Shown here: positions 16,701-22,870 of the stretch, piece after piece
Layout of the letters: each line of letters starts with the position of its first letter
How positions within the stretch are numbered: the first letter of the stretch is position 1
NCBI GenBank assembly: GCA_021826255.1
Contig: JAKBAZ010000003.1
Coordinates: 1-34,288, forward strand
Origin: Actinomycetes bacterium
GTDB lineage: Bacteria > Actinomycetota > Acidimicrobiia > Acidimicrobiales > RAAP-2
Length of the DNA: 34,288 nucleotides
Direction of reading: 5' to 3'
The notes under the pieces: generated by a model
What the model was told of the DNA's origin: nothing
Databases searched by the model: none
Seen by the model: the letters and a program-made list of their open reading frames with translations, nothing else
Made by a program: the position numbers and the translations under genes

Positions 16701-17308
16701 TCAGGGTTAGTTCGACGCTGCTCGGGCAGTCCGTGGTCTTGAATCTCCACGAAGAAGTTCTCGGGACCAAAGATGTCGCGCAAACGGCCCGCCAACTGGC
16801 GAGCTTTGTCGTAGTTGCCCTGCTTCAGGGCGTGAAGAACAACTCCCCCGAGGCACCCCGAAGTGGCGATGAGCCCGCCGGCGTGTTCGGCGAGCAACTC
16901 CCAGTCCACCCGCGGCTTGTAGTAGTACCCCTCAAGGTAGGCCCGCGACGAAATGTGACGAAGGTTGTCGTAGCCCTGGTTGGTGAGGGCCAGCAGAGTG
17001 ATGTGGTGGTAGATCTTCTGTCCACCCTCAGCGTCACCCCCCGTGTCATCAATCTTGCCTCGGCGAGTCGGGCGATCAAAACGAGACTCCGCCGCCATGT
17101 ACGCCTCAAGCCCGAGGATCGGAGTGACGTCGTGCTTACGACAGGTCTCGTAGAACTCGATGAGGCCGTAGAGATTGCCGTGGTCGGTAATCGCAATCGC
17201 CCGCTGGCCATCCGCCTTCGCGCTCACCACCATGTTTTCGACGCGCGCGGCGCCGTCCAGCATGGAGTATTCGGTGTGATTGTGGAGGTGAACGAATCCG
17301 TCGGCCAC
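13748..17308 (-). CDS. dnaE: DNA polymerase III alpha subunit (replicative polymerase)
   Basis: Catalytic subunit of the chromosomal replicase, 1186 residues, a normal DnaE1 length. An N-terminal PHP domain opens with HLHNHTEYSMLDG and continues with AITDHGNLYG. The polymerase core has GPGRGSAAGCCVAY and the catalytic aspartates in PDIDMDFDERYRGD (around residues 410-425). A C-terminal OB-fold region (about 1015-1095) includes VGGIFSEVQL and IEINFSTKAF. The frame stays open upstream, but the GTG at 17308 was chosen because GGGAGAG lies just before it and the family begins immediately before the FVHLHNHT motif; a longer protein would also overlap the bpa-like gene. It lies 8 bases after that gene, so the two are probably co-transcribed. 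Confidence 0.97.
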   Translation of the reverse strand: MADGFVHLHNHTEYSMLDGAARVENMVVSAKADGQRAIAITDHGNLYGLIEFYETCRKHDVTPILGLEAYMAAESRFDRPTRRGKIDDTGGDAEGGQKIYHHITLLALTNQGYDNLRHISSRAYLEGYYYKPRVDWELLAEHAGGLIATSGCLGGVVLHALKQGNYDKARQLAGRLRDIFGPENFFVEIQDHGLPEQRRTNPDLIRLSRDIGAPLVATNDLHYVRHEDAAMHDALLCIGTGARVADPDRFRFDSDQHYLKSAVEMRELFKEVPEACDNTLAIAERAEVTIDFGNNALPEFPIPREHAGAVHSEGADAYLKHLTYLGAKERYGEDLSSEVRERLDYELSVIAEMGFSDYFLVVWDLIRHAREVGIRVGPGRGSAAGCCVAYCLRIVDIDPIRYGLIFERFLNPGRKQMPDIDMDFDERYRGDMIRYAAERYGSDHVAQIVTFSTIKARAAVRDAARVLGYPPAKGDLIAKAMPPLVMGQDLPLAACFTPTPGYESRFAEAQDLRTLYDSDAEVRHIVDTAMGFVDKRRQDGIHAAAVVITRGPVLDYVPIQRKAGPNASLEEAPIVTQYEATAIEKLGLLKMDFLGLRNLAIIERTLEHIRRLHGLDIDIDHVPLDDPKVFEMLRLGNSIGIFQLEGEKMRQLMRRLAPTSFDDIAALVALYRPGPLSENVHNDYADRKNQRQSVRYDHPDLETILGETYGLMIYQEDIMRVATKVAGFSMTEADDLRKACSKKIKEMIQKQRQKFEDGAEREGYGRELGKAIFDKIEPFADYAFNKSHAYGYAYIAYQNAWLKANYPVEYMSALLTSFKDDKDKAALYLAEARQMGIGVGVPDVNESLAEFAPRAGGQREIVFGMAAVRNVGEAVVERIVSERESAGPFSSMYDFVRRVDPIVLNKRTMESLIKAGAFDSLGLPRMGLVVTIDEIVEATLARRKDLSLGITTLFAAFDGDGGNDWEGTEVSIPPVEFDPSLKLNFEREMLGTFVSDHPLYAVEHLLATKTDGPIVSLREQAEDLGSAHQTFRVGGIFSEVQLRTSKDGQAYARVVLEDLGGSIEINFSTKAFARVSGLLSKDNIVVVKVRVDVRDEEPRFSGMDVEVLYVERGDGELRLAFRPEDITPSTISRLKDVLQRHPGPSPVILETGDDGKAFRLGADFQVAIAQVVPELRSEFGRHVIRA

Positions 17309-17316
17309 GACTCTCC

Positions 17317-17814
17317 CTAGAGGTACGTACCGGCTCGGCCGTCTCCGGAACCCGGATTCAGCGAGCGCTCGCGCATCTTCTCCAACTGCGCCGCCGCAGC
17401 CGCCTGTTGGGCGAAGAGGGACGCCTGGATTCCGTGAAACAGGCCCTCGAGCCAACCCACGAGTTGGGCTTGGGCAATGCGTAGCTCCGACTCCGACGGG
17501 ACGTCGTCTTCGAAGGGCAAGGCCATTCTCGCGAGCTCGTTACTCAAGTCGCTCGAGAGAGCTCCCGAGAGTTCTTGGATGGAGGTCTGGTAGATCTCGC
17601 GAAGTCTCTTGCGCCCGGCCTCGTCGAGGGGCGCCGCACGGGCCTCGTCGAGCAAGGTTTTGACCATAGCCCCGATTCTCATGACCTTCGCGGGCTGAGA
17701 GATGAAGTCGGAGCCCTCGGAGTCGCCGGTCTCGCCGTCGGGAGTTCCGGGAGAGAGCACGTCGTCGGGTTCGACCGCGACGTTGTCGGAGTCGGGAGAG
17801 AGTTCATTCGTCAC
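17317..17814 (-). CDS. bpa: Bacterial proteasome activator Bpa/PafE-like (DUF2587)
   Basis: ATP-independent ring-forming activator of the 20S proteasome; it opens the gate and feeds unfolded proteins. The 165 residues consist of an acidic N-terminal tail followed by the helical DUF2587 core (about 40-150; QPAKVMRIGAMVKTLLDEAR, then the long helix ELRIAQAQLVGWLEGLFHGI). The C terminus ends GTYL. Actinobacterial Bpa ends GQYL, whose Tyr-Leu docks into the alpha-ring pockets, so the key residues are kept. The GTG at 17814 was chosen because upstream in-frame starts would overlap the divergent Rrf2 gene. The ribosome site is poor. It implies that this organism has a proteasome, although no proteasome subunit gene lies in the window. 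Confidence 0.88.
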   Translation of the reverse strand: MTNELSPDSDNVAVEPDDVLSPGTPDGETGDSEGSDFISQPAKVMRIGAMVKTLLDEARAAPLDEAGRKRLREIYQTSIQELSGALSSDLSNELARMALPFEDDVPSESELRIAQAQLVGWLEGLFHGIQASLFAQQAAAAAQLEKMRERSLNPGSGDGRAGTYL

Positions 17815-17843
17815 CCTTAGAGTGTGCCAGACGACCGCGACGT

Positions 17844-17866
17844 GCCGGGCCGCCAAACCACCCGGC
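17844..17866. repeat. Inverted repeat between divergent bpa and Rrf2 genes
   Basis: Arms GCCGGG (17844-17849) and CCCGGC (17861-17866) are separated by 11 bases in the 67-base intergenic region. It is a possible binding site for the Rrf2-type regulator, but short and GC-rich, so chance is not excluded. Confidence 0.3.
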
Positions 17867-17869
17867 CGG

Positions 17870-17875
17870 TAGTGT
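17870..17875 (+). promoter_or_regulatory. Possible -10 element of a leaderless Rrf2 transcript
   Basis: TAGTGT (actinobacterial TANNNT form) ends 6 bases before the GTG start of the Rrf2 gene, the same arrangement as at the YyaL-like gene. There is no ribosome-binding site. Confidence 0.35.
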
Positions 17876-17881
17876 GGTGTC

Positions 17882-18334
17882 GTGAGAGTGTCCACCCGCG
17901 GGGACTACGCCAGTCGGGCCTTGCTCAGCCTCGCCCTGAACCCGGACGCAGAGCACCCCACGTCCGTTCGTGACCTCGCCGAACGCACCGGCCTTCCCCA
18001 GCCCTACCTCGAACAAATTCTGCTCACCCTGAAAGGCGTAGGTCTGGTGCGCTCCAAGCGCGGTGTGGGGGGCGGTTACGTTCTCGCCCGAGACCCCGAC
18101 GACATCACCTTGGCCGAAATCGTGGCCGCCGTCGACGGACCCATCGTCGCGGGAGACTTCGGTGAACCCCACCGGGACGGCGCCTGTAATCACGAGGGCC
18201 AGTGCGTTCTCCTCGCGGTGTGGGCCGACGTCGGAAATCACATGCGCGAGCACCTCTCGAGTTTTTCCCTGGCCGACATGGTGCGTCAGGCGCGCGGTCT
18301 GGCCCCGGCGCGTCGCACCCACGAGGACGGGTGA
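17882..18334 (+). CDS. Rrf2-family transcriptional regulator (IscR/NsrR type)
   Basis: A 150-residue winged-helix regulator. RVSTRGDYASRALLSLAL at the N terminus and the recognition region TGLPQPYLEQILLTLKGVGLVRSKRGVGGGY (about 37-67) are canonical for Rrf2 proteins. Most members bind an iron-sulphur cluster through three cysteines near residue 95-105. Here only two are visible, in CNHEGQC, with no third Cys just upstream. The cluster may use another ligand or be absent. The target is unknown. The sigma-factor gene 107 bases downstream has inverted and direct repeats in its promoter region, and the inverted repeat upstream of this gene could serve autoregulation. Confidence 0.88.
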   Translation: MRVSTRGDYASRALLSLALNPDAEHPTSVRDLAERTGLPQPYLEQILLTLKGVGLVRSKRGVGGGYVLARDPDDITLAEIVAAVDGPIVAGDFGEPHRDGACNHEGQCVLLAVWADVGNHMREHLSSFSLADMVRQARGLAPARRTHEDG

Positions 18335-18336
18335 GT

Positions 18337-18370
18337 TCGTTAAGACCTCGTTAAAGGTGACGCTTCACCT
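18337..18370 (+). promoter_or_regulatory. Direct and inverted repeats upstream of the sigma-factor gene
   Basis: TCGTTAA occurs twice with an 11-base period (18337-18343 and 18348-18354), one helical turn apart. It is followed by the inverted repeat AGGTGA-CGCT-TCACCT (18355-18370). A TATGGT element lies downstream at about 18379-18384 as a possible -10 box. Tandem sites with an 11-base pitch are typical for OmpR/PhoB-type response regulators. Confidence 0.4.
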
Positions 18371-18441
18371 CTTCTACCGTATGGTAAGTTCGTACTACGT
18401 GCATAGGAGAAACTCTCCCAAACGCGAGTGAGGAGCGAGCT

Positions 18442-19296
18442 GTGAACACCGCCAAGCGAACCACCGTCAACACCAACGACATGCTGGGTCTTCTGATGCG
18501 CGACCTCGACCGCTACCCGATGCCCAACTACGACGAGCAGGTCGAACTAGCGAAGCGAGTAACGGCCGGGGACGAGGAAGCAAAGAAGCAGATGGTCGCC
18601 GCCAACCTTCGCCTCGTGTTGCACTGGGCCCGCCGGTACCAGGACCGCGGCGTGGAGATGGTCGACCTCGTCCAAGAGGGTACTTTCGGTCTCCTGCGCG
18701 CCGTCGAGAAGTTTGACTGGGAGCGCGGATTCAAGTTTTCCACCTACGCCACCTGGTGGATCCGCCAGGCCCTTCAGCGCGCCGTCCAACAGCACGGTCG
18801 CACTATTCGAATTCCCCTCGAAGTGGGTGAGCAGCTCCAGCGTCTCGAGGCCACGACCGCCGAGTTGACCGCCCTGTTCGGTCGTAAGCCCACCGACGAG
18901 GAGTTGGAGGAAGCGACTGGGATGAGCAAAGCCGAGCGCGACTCGCTCCGCGGTCTCGCGGGAGTCACCGCGAGTCTCGACCAGCCGGCCTCGTCCGACT
19001 CGGCGACGACTCTCGGCGACCTCGTCGCTCCGAGCCAGGACGACTGGGTCGGCTCCATTGAGCAGACCATGCTCGATCAGCAACTTCACCGAGCGCTCGA
19101 CCAGTTGAGCCCCCTCCAGCGTGACGTGGTCACTCTGCGCTTCGGCCTGAACGGAGCTACTCCCCTCTCTCTCCAGGCGACCGCTACCCACCTGGACGTC
19201 GGGGTGCGTCGAGTCCGGCGAGCCGAAGAGGAAGCTCTCGAGATTCTGCGTCGTGACGCCTCCGTGCAAGCGGTGCACAGCGACGCCGCGCTCTAA
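18442..19296 (+). CDS. RNA polymerase sigma-70 family factor, group 2 (HrdB/SigB-like)
   Basis: Promoter-recognition subunit of 284 residues with regions 1.2 to 4 and no region 1.1. Region 1.2 includes DMLGLLMRDLDRYPMPNYDEQVELAKRV. Region 2 is highly conserved (DLVQEGTFGLLRAVEKFDWE and KFSTYATWWIRQAL; the latter contacts the -10 element). Region 3 includes PLEVGEQLQRLE. Region 4.2 has a helix-turn-helix in LSLQATATHLDVGVRRVRRAEEEALEILR. Its size suggests an alternative, stress or stationary-phase factor rather than the primary one. The GTG start has a GAGGAG site 6 bases upstream. Its stop codon overlaps the end of the oppositely oriented pseudouridine synthase gene by 4 bases. Confidence 0.93.
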   Translation: MNTAKRTTVNTNDMLGLLMRDLDRYPMPNYDEQVELAKRVTAGDEEAKKQMVAANLRLVLHWARRYQDRGVEMVDLVQEGTFGLLRAVEKFDWERGFKFSTYATWWIRQALQRAVQQHGRTIRIPLEVGEQLQRLEATTAELTALFGRKPTDEELEEATGMSKAERDSLRGLAGVTASLDQPASSDSATTLGDLVAPSQDDWVGSIEQTMLDQQLHRALDQLSPLQRDVVTLRFGLNGATPLSLQATATHLDVGVRRVRRAEEEALEILRRDASVQAVHSDAAL

Positions 19297-20246
19297 CTCG
19301 TCGAGAGGAACTCGCGCCAGTGGGGCGCGAGTTCACTCAAATCTCCCGGCAAATCAGCAGTGAATCGTTGCGGTTCGCCCGTGGCCGGGTCGACGAATTC
19401 GAGTTGGTAGGAGTGGAGAAAGAAGCGCTCTTCTTCGAGACGGCGATCGCGGCGGTGCCCGTAGCGTAAGTCGTTGACAACGGGGTGACCAATCGTGGAG
19501 AGATGAACCCGGATTTGGTGGGTTCGGCCGGTATCGAGTCGTAGGCGCAGCAGACTGGTCGCGGGACGATCGAGCCGCGCCAGTACGTCGTAGTGAGTGC
19601 GCGCCTCGCGCCCGTCGGCTCGAACCGCCATCAACGTGGGCTGGCGAGTCGAACGTCCAATGGGCGCCTCCACCACTCCACGATCCTCTTCCACGTGGCC
19701 GTCAACCAACCCGAGATAGGTTCGCCCCATCACGCGGCTCGCCAGTTCCTCGCGCAGAGTCTCGAGACCACGGCGGGTCGTGGCCACGACGAGAAGGCCA
19801 CTCGTTCCCTTATCCAACCGGTGCACCACTCCCGGGCGAGAAGGGTCACAGAGCCCCTCAGACGCCAACTGAGCGATTTCCGGGCGCCGGGCGAGCACGC
19901 CAGCAATCAGAGTGCCGATGAGCTGACCAGCTCCCGGGTGAACGACTTGACCCGCCCGCTTATTGATGACGAGGTAGTCCTCCCCTTCGGCGACCACATC
20001 AACCGGGACCGACGCGTCAGGTTCGACGGCGTCACTCGTCTCGTCAATGCGGGCGACCAGGTGCTGACCCTCGACCACTTTCAACGACGCCTTGGCGACG
20101 ACAGCGCCATCGAGTTGCACCTCTCCCGAATCGATCAGTCGGGCCACCTCCGCTCTCGAGAGCCCTGACACCAGCGCCAATGCACGATCGAGTCGTAGAC
20201 CATCGAGGGTCGCGGGAAGAACAATGTCAACGTCCGACTCGCTCAT
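19293..20246 (-). CDS. RluD-family 23S rRNA pseudouridine synthase
   Basis: Isomerises uridine to pseudouridine in large-subunit rRNA. The 317 residues comprise an N-terminal S4 RNA-binding domain (about 12-68) and the catalytic domain with HRLDKGTSG, whose Asp 145 is the nucleophile, plus RTHQIRVHL near residue 245. The ATG at 20246 was chosen because it overlaps the lspA stop codon as ATGA with AAGG 8 bases upstream; a GTG two codons earlier is the alternative. lspA followed by an rluD-like gene is a common pair in bacteria. It is the last gene of the long division-cluster transcript. Confidence 0.94.
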   Translation of the reverse strand: MSESDVDIVLPATLDGLRLDRALALVSGLSRAEVARLIDSGEVQLDGAVVAKASLKVVEGQHLVARIDETSDAVEPDASVPVDVVAEGEDYLVINKRAGQVVHPGAGQLIGTLIAGVLARRPEIAQLASEGLCDPSRPGVVHRLDKGTSGLLVVATTRRGLETLREELASRVMGRTYLGLVDGHVEEDRGVVEAPIGRSTRQPTLMAVRADGREARTHYDVLARLDRPATSLLRLRLDTGRTHQIRVHLSTIGHPVVNDLRYGHRRDRRLEEERFFLHSYQLEFVDPATGEPQRFTADLPGDLSELAPHWREFLSTS

Positions 20247-20719
20247 CGCCACACCCTTCTCCCCGCCACAACGAGGATGGCGAGGATAGCGAATCCGAGG
20301 GTGAGCGCGGCGTCGGCGACGTTGAAAACGGGAAAACCTCCGACCGAAATGAAATCAGTCACTTGATGAATAGGTGAGTGTAACCGGTCCCAGAGATTGC
20401 CAAGTCCACCGCCCACGACTAACCCCCAGCCGAGAGCCGCCCACCCGGGAGCCGCGCGACTCGCTAGTGCGACGATGGCCACCAGAACGGCACTACTCAA
20501 CATCACGGCGAGCGGAGAGCGCGAGGCACCCAGCGAGAAGGACACTCCCGAGTTGTACTGCAGGCGCCACCAGAGGGGCCCCACCACGTGGTGGGCGTGC
20601 TGAACGAGGGCCCGACGAGCCCAACTTTTCGAGAGGTCGTCCGCGCCGATTACGGCCGCGGCGACCGCGACAACGGTGAAAGATGCGATGCCTACACGGT
20701 GGCGCGACACGTCACGCAC
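20243..20719 (-). CDS. lspA: Lipoprotein signal peptidase (signal peptidase II)
   Basis: Inner-membrane aspartic protease that removes the signal peptide from prolipoproteins. The 158 residues have four hydrophobic segments, with YNSGVSFSL (the conserved N-x-G-x-x-F loop) and the two catalytic aspartates in GNLWDRL and FNVADAALT. The start is uncertain. The GTG at 20719 overlaps the upstream TraR/DksA-like gene by 28 bases, and a second GTG at 20710 is equally possible. Neither has a good ribosome site, which points to translational coupling with the upstream gene. It overlaps the pseudouridine synthase gene by 4 bases. Confidence 0.95.
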   Translation of the reverse strand: MRDVSRHRVGIASFTVVAVAAAVIGADDLSKSWARRALVQHAHHVVGPLWWRLQYNSGVSFSLGASRSPLAVMLSSAVLVAIVALASRAAPGWAALGWGLVVGGGLGNLWDRLHSPIHQVTDFISVGGFPVFNVADAALTLGFAILAILVVAGRRVWR

Positions 20720-21828
20720 GTAAAGACCGGCACTTGGAACTCAAGTCGCGCCTTCGAGATGGGCTCGAAGCACTCGTCACAGCGTCCGTAGGAGCCGTCC
20801 TTGACTCGGGCCAGCGCCACTTCAATTTCATCAGCCTTGAGGCGCAGGGCACTCGCAAACTCTTTGATCTGGTCACGCTGGATATCCGAGGCAACACTCG
20901 ATCCGTCCTCGTCGTCGTACTCGAGGCGCTCGCGATCCACCAACATCTCGTTGGCCTCGTTGTCGCTCACCGCGATTTGATCCAGGGTGTGCTGACGCGC
21001 CTCGAGAAGGAGACCCTCGAGTTGCTTCAAGAACGCCGAGTCGTTGGCGTAGGGCTTCGAATTCTTCTTGGCTTCCAGCTCTTCGGCCCGGCGACGCTCC
21101 TCGGCCTCTCGGCGTTCGCGGCGCGAGCGTTCCTCAGCCTCCAGGCGCTCGAGTTCCTGACGCTTTCGCGTCTCGGCGGCGGCCTTCTCCTTAGCCTTCG
21201 CGTCAATCTCGCGCTGCTTCTTCGCCTCGGCAGCGGCCTTCTCCTTCGCCTTCTGAGCGAGAGCGCGAGCCTTCTCGGCGGCCTTGGCCTTGGCTTCCTT
21301 CTCCTTCTGGAGAGCGCGAGCCTTAGCCTCCTTCTCCTTTTGGAGCTTCGCCTTCTCGGCGGCCTTGGCCTTGGCTTCCTTCTCCTTTTGGAGAGCGCGA
21401 GCCTTAGCCTCCTTCTCCTTCTGAATCTTCACCTTCTCGGCGGCCTTGGCCTTGGCTTCCTTCTCCTTCTGGAGAGCGCGAGCCTTAGCCTCCTTCTCCT
21501 TCTGAATCTTCAACTTCTCGGCGGCCTTGGCCTTGGCTTCCTTCTCCTTCTGGAGAGCGTTCGAGGCGGACACCTTCAACGGGGCGCTCTTCTTCGCGGG
21601 CGCCGCCTTGGTCGCAGCACTCTTCGTCGGGGCCTTCTTCGCAGGGGCTTTGGCCACCGCCTTCGAACCACCCGACGACGCGGCGACGGCCTTCTTCGCC
21701 ACGGCCTTCACCGGAGTCTTAGCGCCCGATTTCGCCGTAGCTGTGGCTGAAGACTTCTTCGCGGGGCTCTTGGCCGGCGACGCCTTCGCCGGGGACTTGG
21801 CGACGGCCTTCTTCGCGGGGGTTGACAT
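20692..21828 (-). CDS. TraR/DksA-type zinc-finger protein with histone-H1-like tail and 27-residue coiled-coil repeats
   Basis: A 378-residue protein with three distinct parts. Residues 1-90 are a Lys/Ala/Pro/Ser tail with repeated PAKK/SPAK motifs, like eukaryotic H1 tails and bacterial H1-like proteins. Residues 91-188 hold 3.6 near-identical 27-residue repeats (ALQKEKEAKAKAAEK core), followed by a further Arg/Glu-rich coiled coil to about 255. The C-terminal ~115 residues are a DksA/TraR domain with a four-cysteine zinc finger (Cys 350, 353, 371, 374). DksA/TraR proteins usually have about 70-150 residues and bind RNA polymerase. The added tail suggests binding to DNA or RNA. The start has an ideal AAGGAG site 6 bases before the ATG. 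It lies between divIVA and lspA. Confidence 0.9.
   Translation of the reverse strand: MSTPAKKAVAKSPAKASPAKSPAKKSSATATAKSGAKTPVKAVAKKAVAASSGGSKAVAKAPAKKAPTKSAATKAAPAKKSAPLKVSASNALQKEKEAKAKAAEKLKIQKEKEAKARALQKEKEAKAKAAEKVKIQKEKEAKARALQKEKEAKAKAAEKAKLQKEKEAKARALQKEKEAKAKAAEKARALAQKAKEKAAAEAKKQREIDAKAKEKAAAETRKRQELERLEAEERSRRERREAEERRRAEELEAKKNSKPYANDSAFLKQLEGLLLEARQHTLDQIAVSDNEANEMLVDRERLEYDDEDGSSVASDIQRDQIKEFASALRLKADEIEVALARVKDGSYGRCDECFEPISKARLEFQVPVFTCVTCRATV
21265..21558 (-). repeat. 81-base in-frame tandem repeat, about 3.6 copies
   Basis: Three full copies and one partial copy of an 81-base unit encode residues 91-188 of the zinc-finger protein. The copies differ by a few bases (LKI, VKI and AKL variants). 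They lie wholly within the reading frame and keep it open, so copy number could change without frameshift. Confidence 0.9.
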
Positions 21829-21848
21829 GGGGATCTCCTTGGTCAGTG

Positions 21849-21877
21849 CGCAGCGAGGCTAGCAGTCCGTCGCTGCG
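21849..21877 (-). other. Hairpin between divIVA and the TraR/DksA-like gene
   Basis: Perfect 8-base arms (CGCAGCGA 21849-21856, TCGCTGCG 21870-21877) enclose 13 bases in the 55-base gap. No T-run follows, and a strong ribosome site for the next gene lies 8 bases beyond the hairpin. It may set the mRNA end, or tune how much of the downstream gene is made. Confidence 0.5.
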
Positions 21878-21883
21878 AAACGC

Positions 21884-22579
21884 TCACTCCTGGTCGAAGC
21901 GCAGCGCCTGGGAGATGGTGGGAACCTCACTCGCCACGGCGCTCGTCGGCGCCGCGTGGCTACCCTGGCCGAGTCGCAGTGAGGAGTCCACCCGGGTCGT
22001 CAGTTCCGACAGGACTCGAAGCAACTGCTCCCGGTCGACTTCCAACTGACGGGTCAGGGCCGCAATCTCCTCGCTCAAACGTTGCTTGAGCCCGTTTAAG
22101 CGGGTGACTTCATCTTCAGCGCGACTCTTCGCCTCGGTCACGATCTCTCGTGCTCGCTCCTGGGCCGCTTGGGTCACTTCACGCGCCTTGGCTTCGGCCT
22201 CGGAACGAGTTTCGGCCACGAAGTGCTGGGCCATCGCGATCATCTCGGTGATCTCGCCCGAGGCATCCCGAGAGACGACCGGAGCCGGGCTTGGGGCGGG
22301 GGCGGGAACGGGGGCGAGCGGTGCCGGTGCCGGAGCCGGAGCGGGGGCGGGGGCGGAAGGGGTTGAACTCAACGACGCCTGGAGTTGCGCAATACGCTCA
22401 GCGGCCTGGCGCAGTTGTTGATGCTGCTGAGCGAGGCGATCACGAACCTTCTCGTAGTCCGTCGCGGCCCGGTCGAGGAAGTCATCCACCTCGGCGATGG
22501 AGTAGCCGCGCATCCCCTGCTTAAAGGTGACGTCCTTTAATTCATCAAGAGCGGAACGAGGCGTGTCAGTGCTTTCCAT
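21884..22579 (-). CDS. divIVA: DivIVA/Wag31-family polar growth and division protein
   Basis: A 231-residue coiled-coil protein that marks curved membrane at poles and septa and recruits cell-wall synthesis. The N-terminal DivIVA domain (about 8-70) contains DVTFKQGMRGYSIAEVDDFLDR, including the region that inserts into membrane. A low-complexity Pro/Ala linker (about 75-102, repeated PAPAPA) separates it from a second coiled coil (about 105-205) rich in Glu, Arg and Ala. This layout is the usual Wag31 form. The ATG has GGAGGG just upstream. Its position after sepF and yggT is standard in actinobacteria. Confidence 0.94.
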   Translation of the reverse strand: MESTDTPRSALDELKDVTFKQGMRGYSIAEVDDFLDRAATDYEKVRDRLAQQHQQLRQAAERIAQLQASLSSTPSAPAPAPAPAPAPLAPVPAPAPSPAPVVSRDASGEITEMIAMAQHFVAETRSEAEAKAREVTQAAQERAREIVTEAKSRAEDEVTRLNGLKQRLSEEIAALTRQLEVDREQLLRVLSELTTRVDSSLRLGQGSHAAPTSAVASEVPTISQALRFDQE

Positions 22580-22621
22580 AGCCCTCCACCCTACCGCTCG
22601 CCTCGAAGAGACGGGGTGATG

Positions 22622-22870
22622 TTAAAGGAGTCGGGAGATGATGTCGAGCACGACGACGGCGATGATCGGCGACAGGTCAATCGCTCCCATACCTACTCGA
22701 AGCGGAGGGACAACGGCCCGAATCGGACGCAGGACGGGATCGGTCACCGAGGTCAGGACCCGTCGAATCGTGGCCAGCGTCCCCGTGGCCTGGGGTACCC
22801 AGGTCAAGATGATGGCGAAGAAGATCAGCCAGATGTAAATAAGGATCAACTGGCGAAGGAGAGAGACCAC
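22622..22870 (-). CDS. YggT-family integral membrane protein
   Basis: An 82-residue protein with two hydrophobic segments (about 5-28 and 60-80). The segment between them contains DPVLRPIRAVVPP, the conserved YggT signature (D-P-x-L-x-P-x-R). The family is linked to cell division and osmotic stress in several bacteria and to the membrane protein Ccb3 in plastids; its molecular role is not settled. The GTG start shares one base with the sepF TAG stop. It lies between sepF and divIVA, its usual place in actinobacteria. Confidence 0.92.
   Translation of the reverse strand: MVSLLRQLILIYIWLIFFAIILTWVPQATGTLATIRRVLTSVTDPVLRPIRAVVPPLRVGMGAIDLSPIIAVVVLDIISRLL

Noticed and set aside
15629..17320. A 563-codon open frame on the plus strand
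   Set aside because: It is antisense to dnaE, whose motifs are complete on the minus strand. The antisense translation has no recognisable domain, and long shadow frames are expected in GC-rich DNA.
17309..17455. N-terminal extension of DnaE
   Set aside because: The extra 49 residues overlap the bpa-like gene in another frame. The GTG at 17308 has a ribosome site and fits the family start.
21265..21558. Tandem repeat resembling a CRISPR array
   Set aside because: The repeats are contiguous, in frame and encode a coiled coil. There are no unique spacers and no cas genes.
20683..21750. A 355-codon Leu-rich open frame on the plus strand that looks like a repetitive membrane protein
   Set aside because: It is the reverse complement of the Lys/Ala repeat of the zinc-finger gene; AAG and GAG codons read as CTT and CTC leucines on the other strand.
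22289..22365. GC-rich simple repeat inside divIVA, and a similar one in sepF near 23255-23285
   Set aside because: Both encode Pro/Ala linkers that are normal in these proteins; they were not treated as separate elements.
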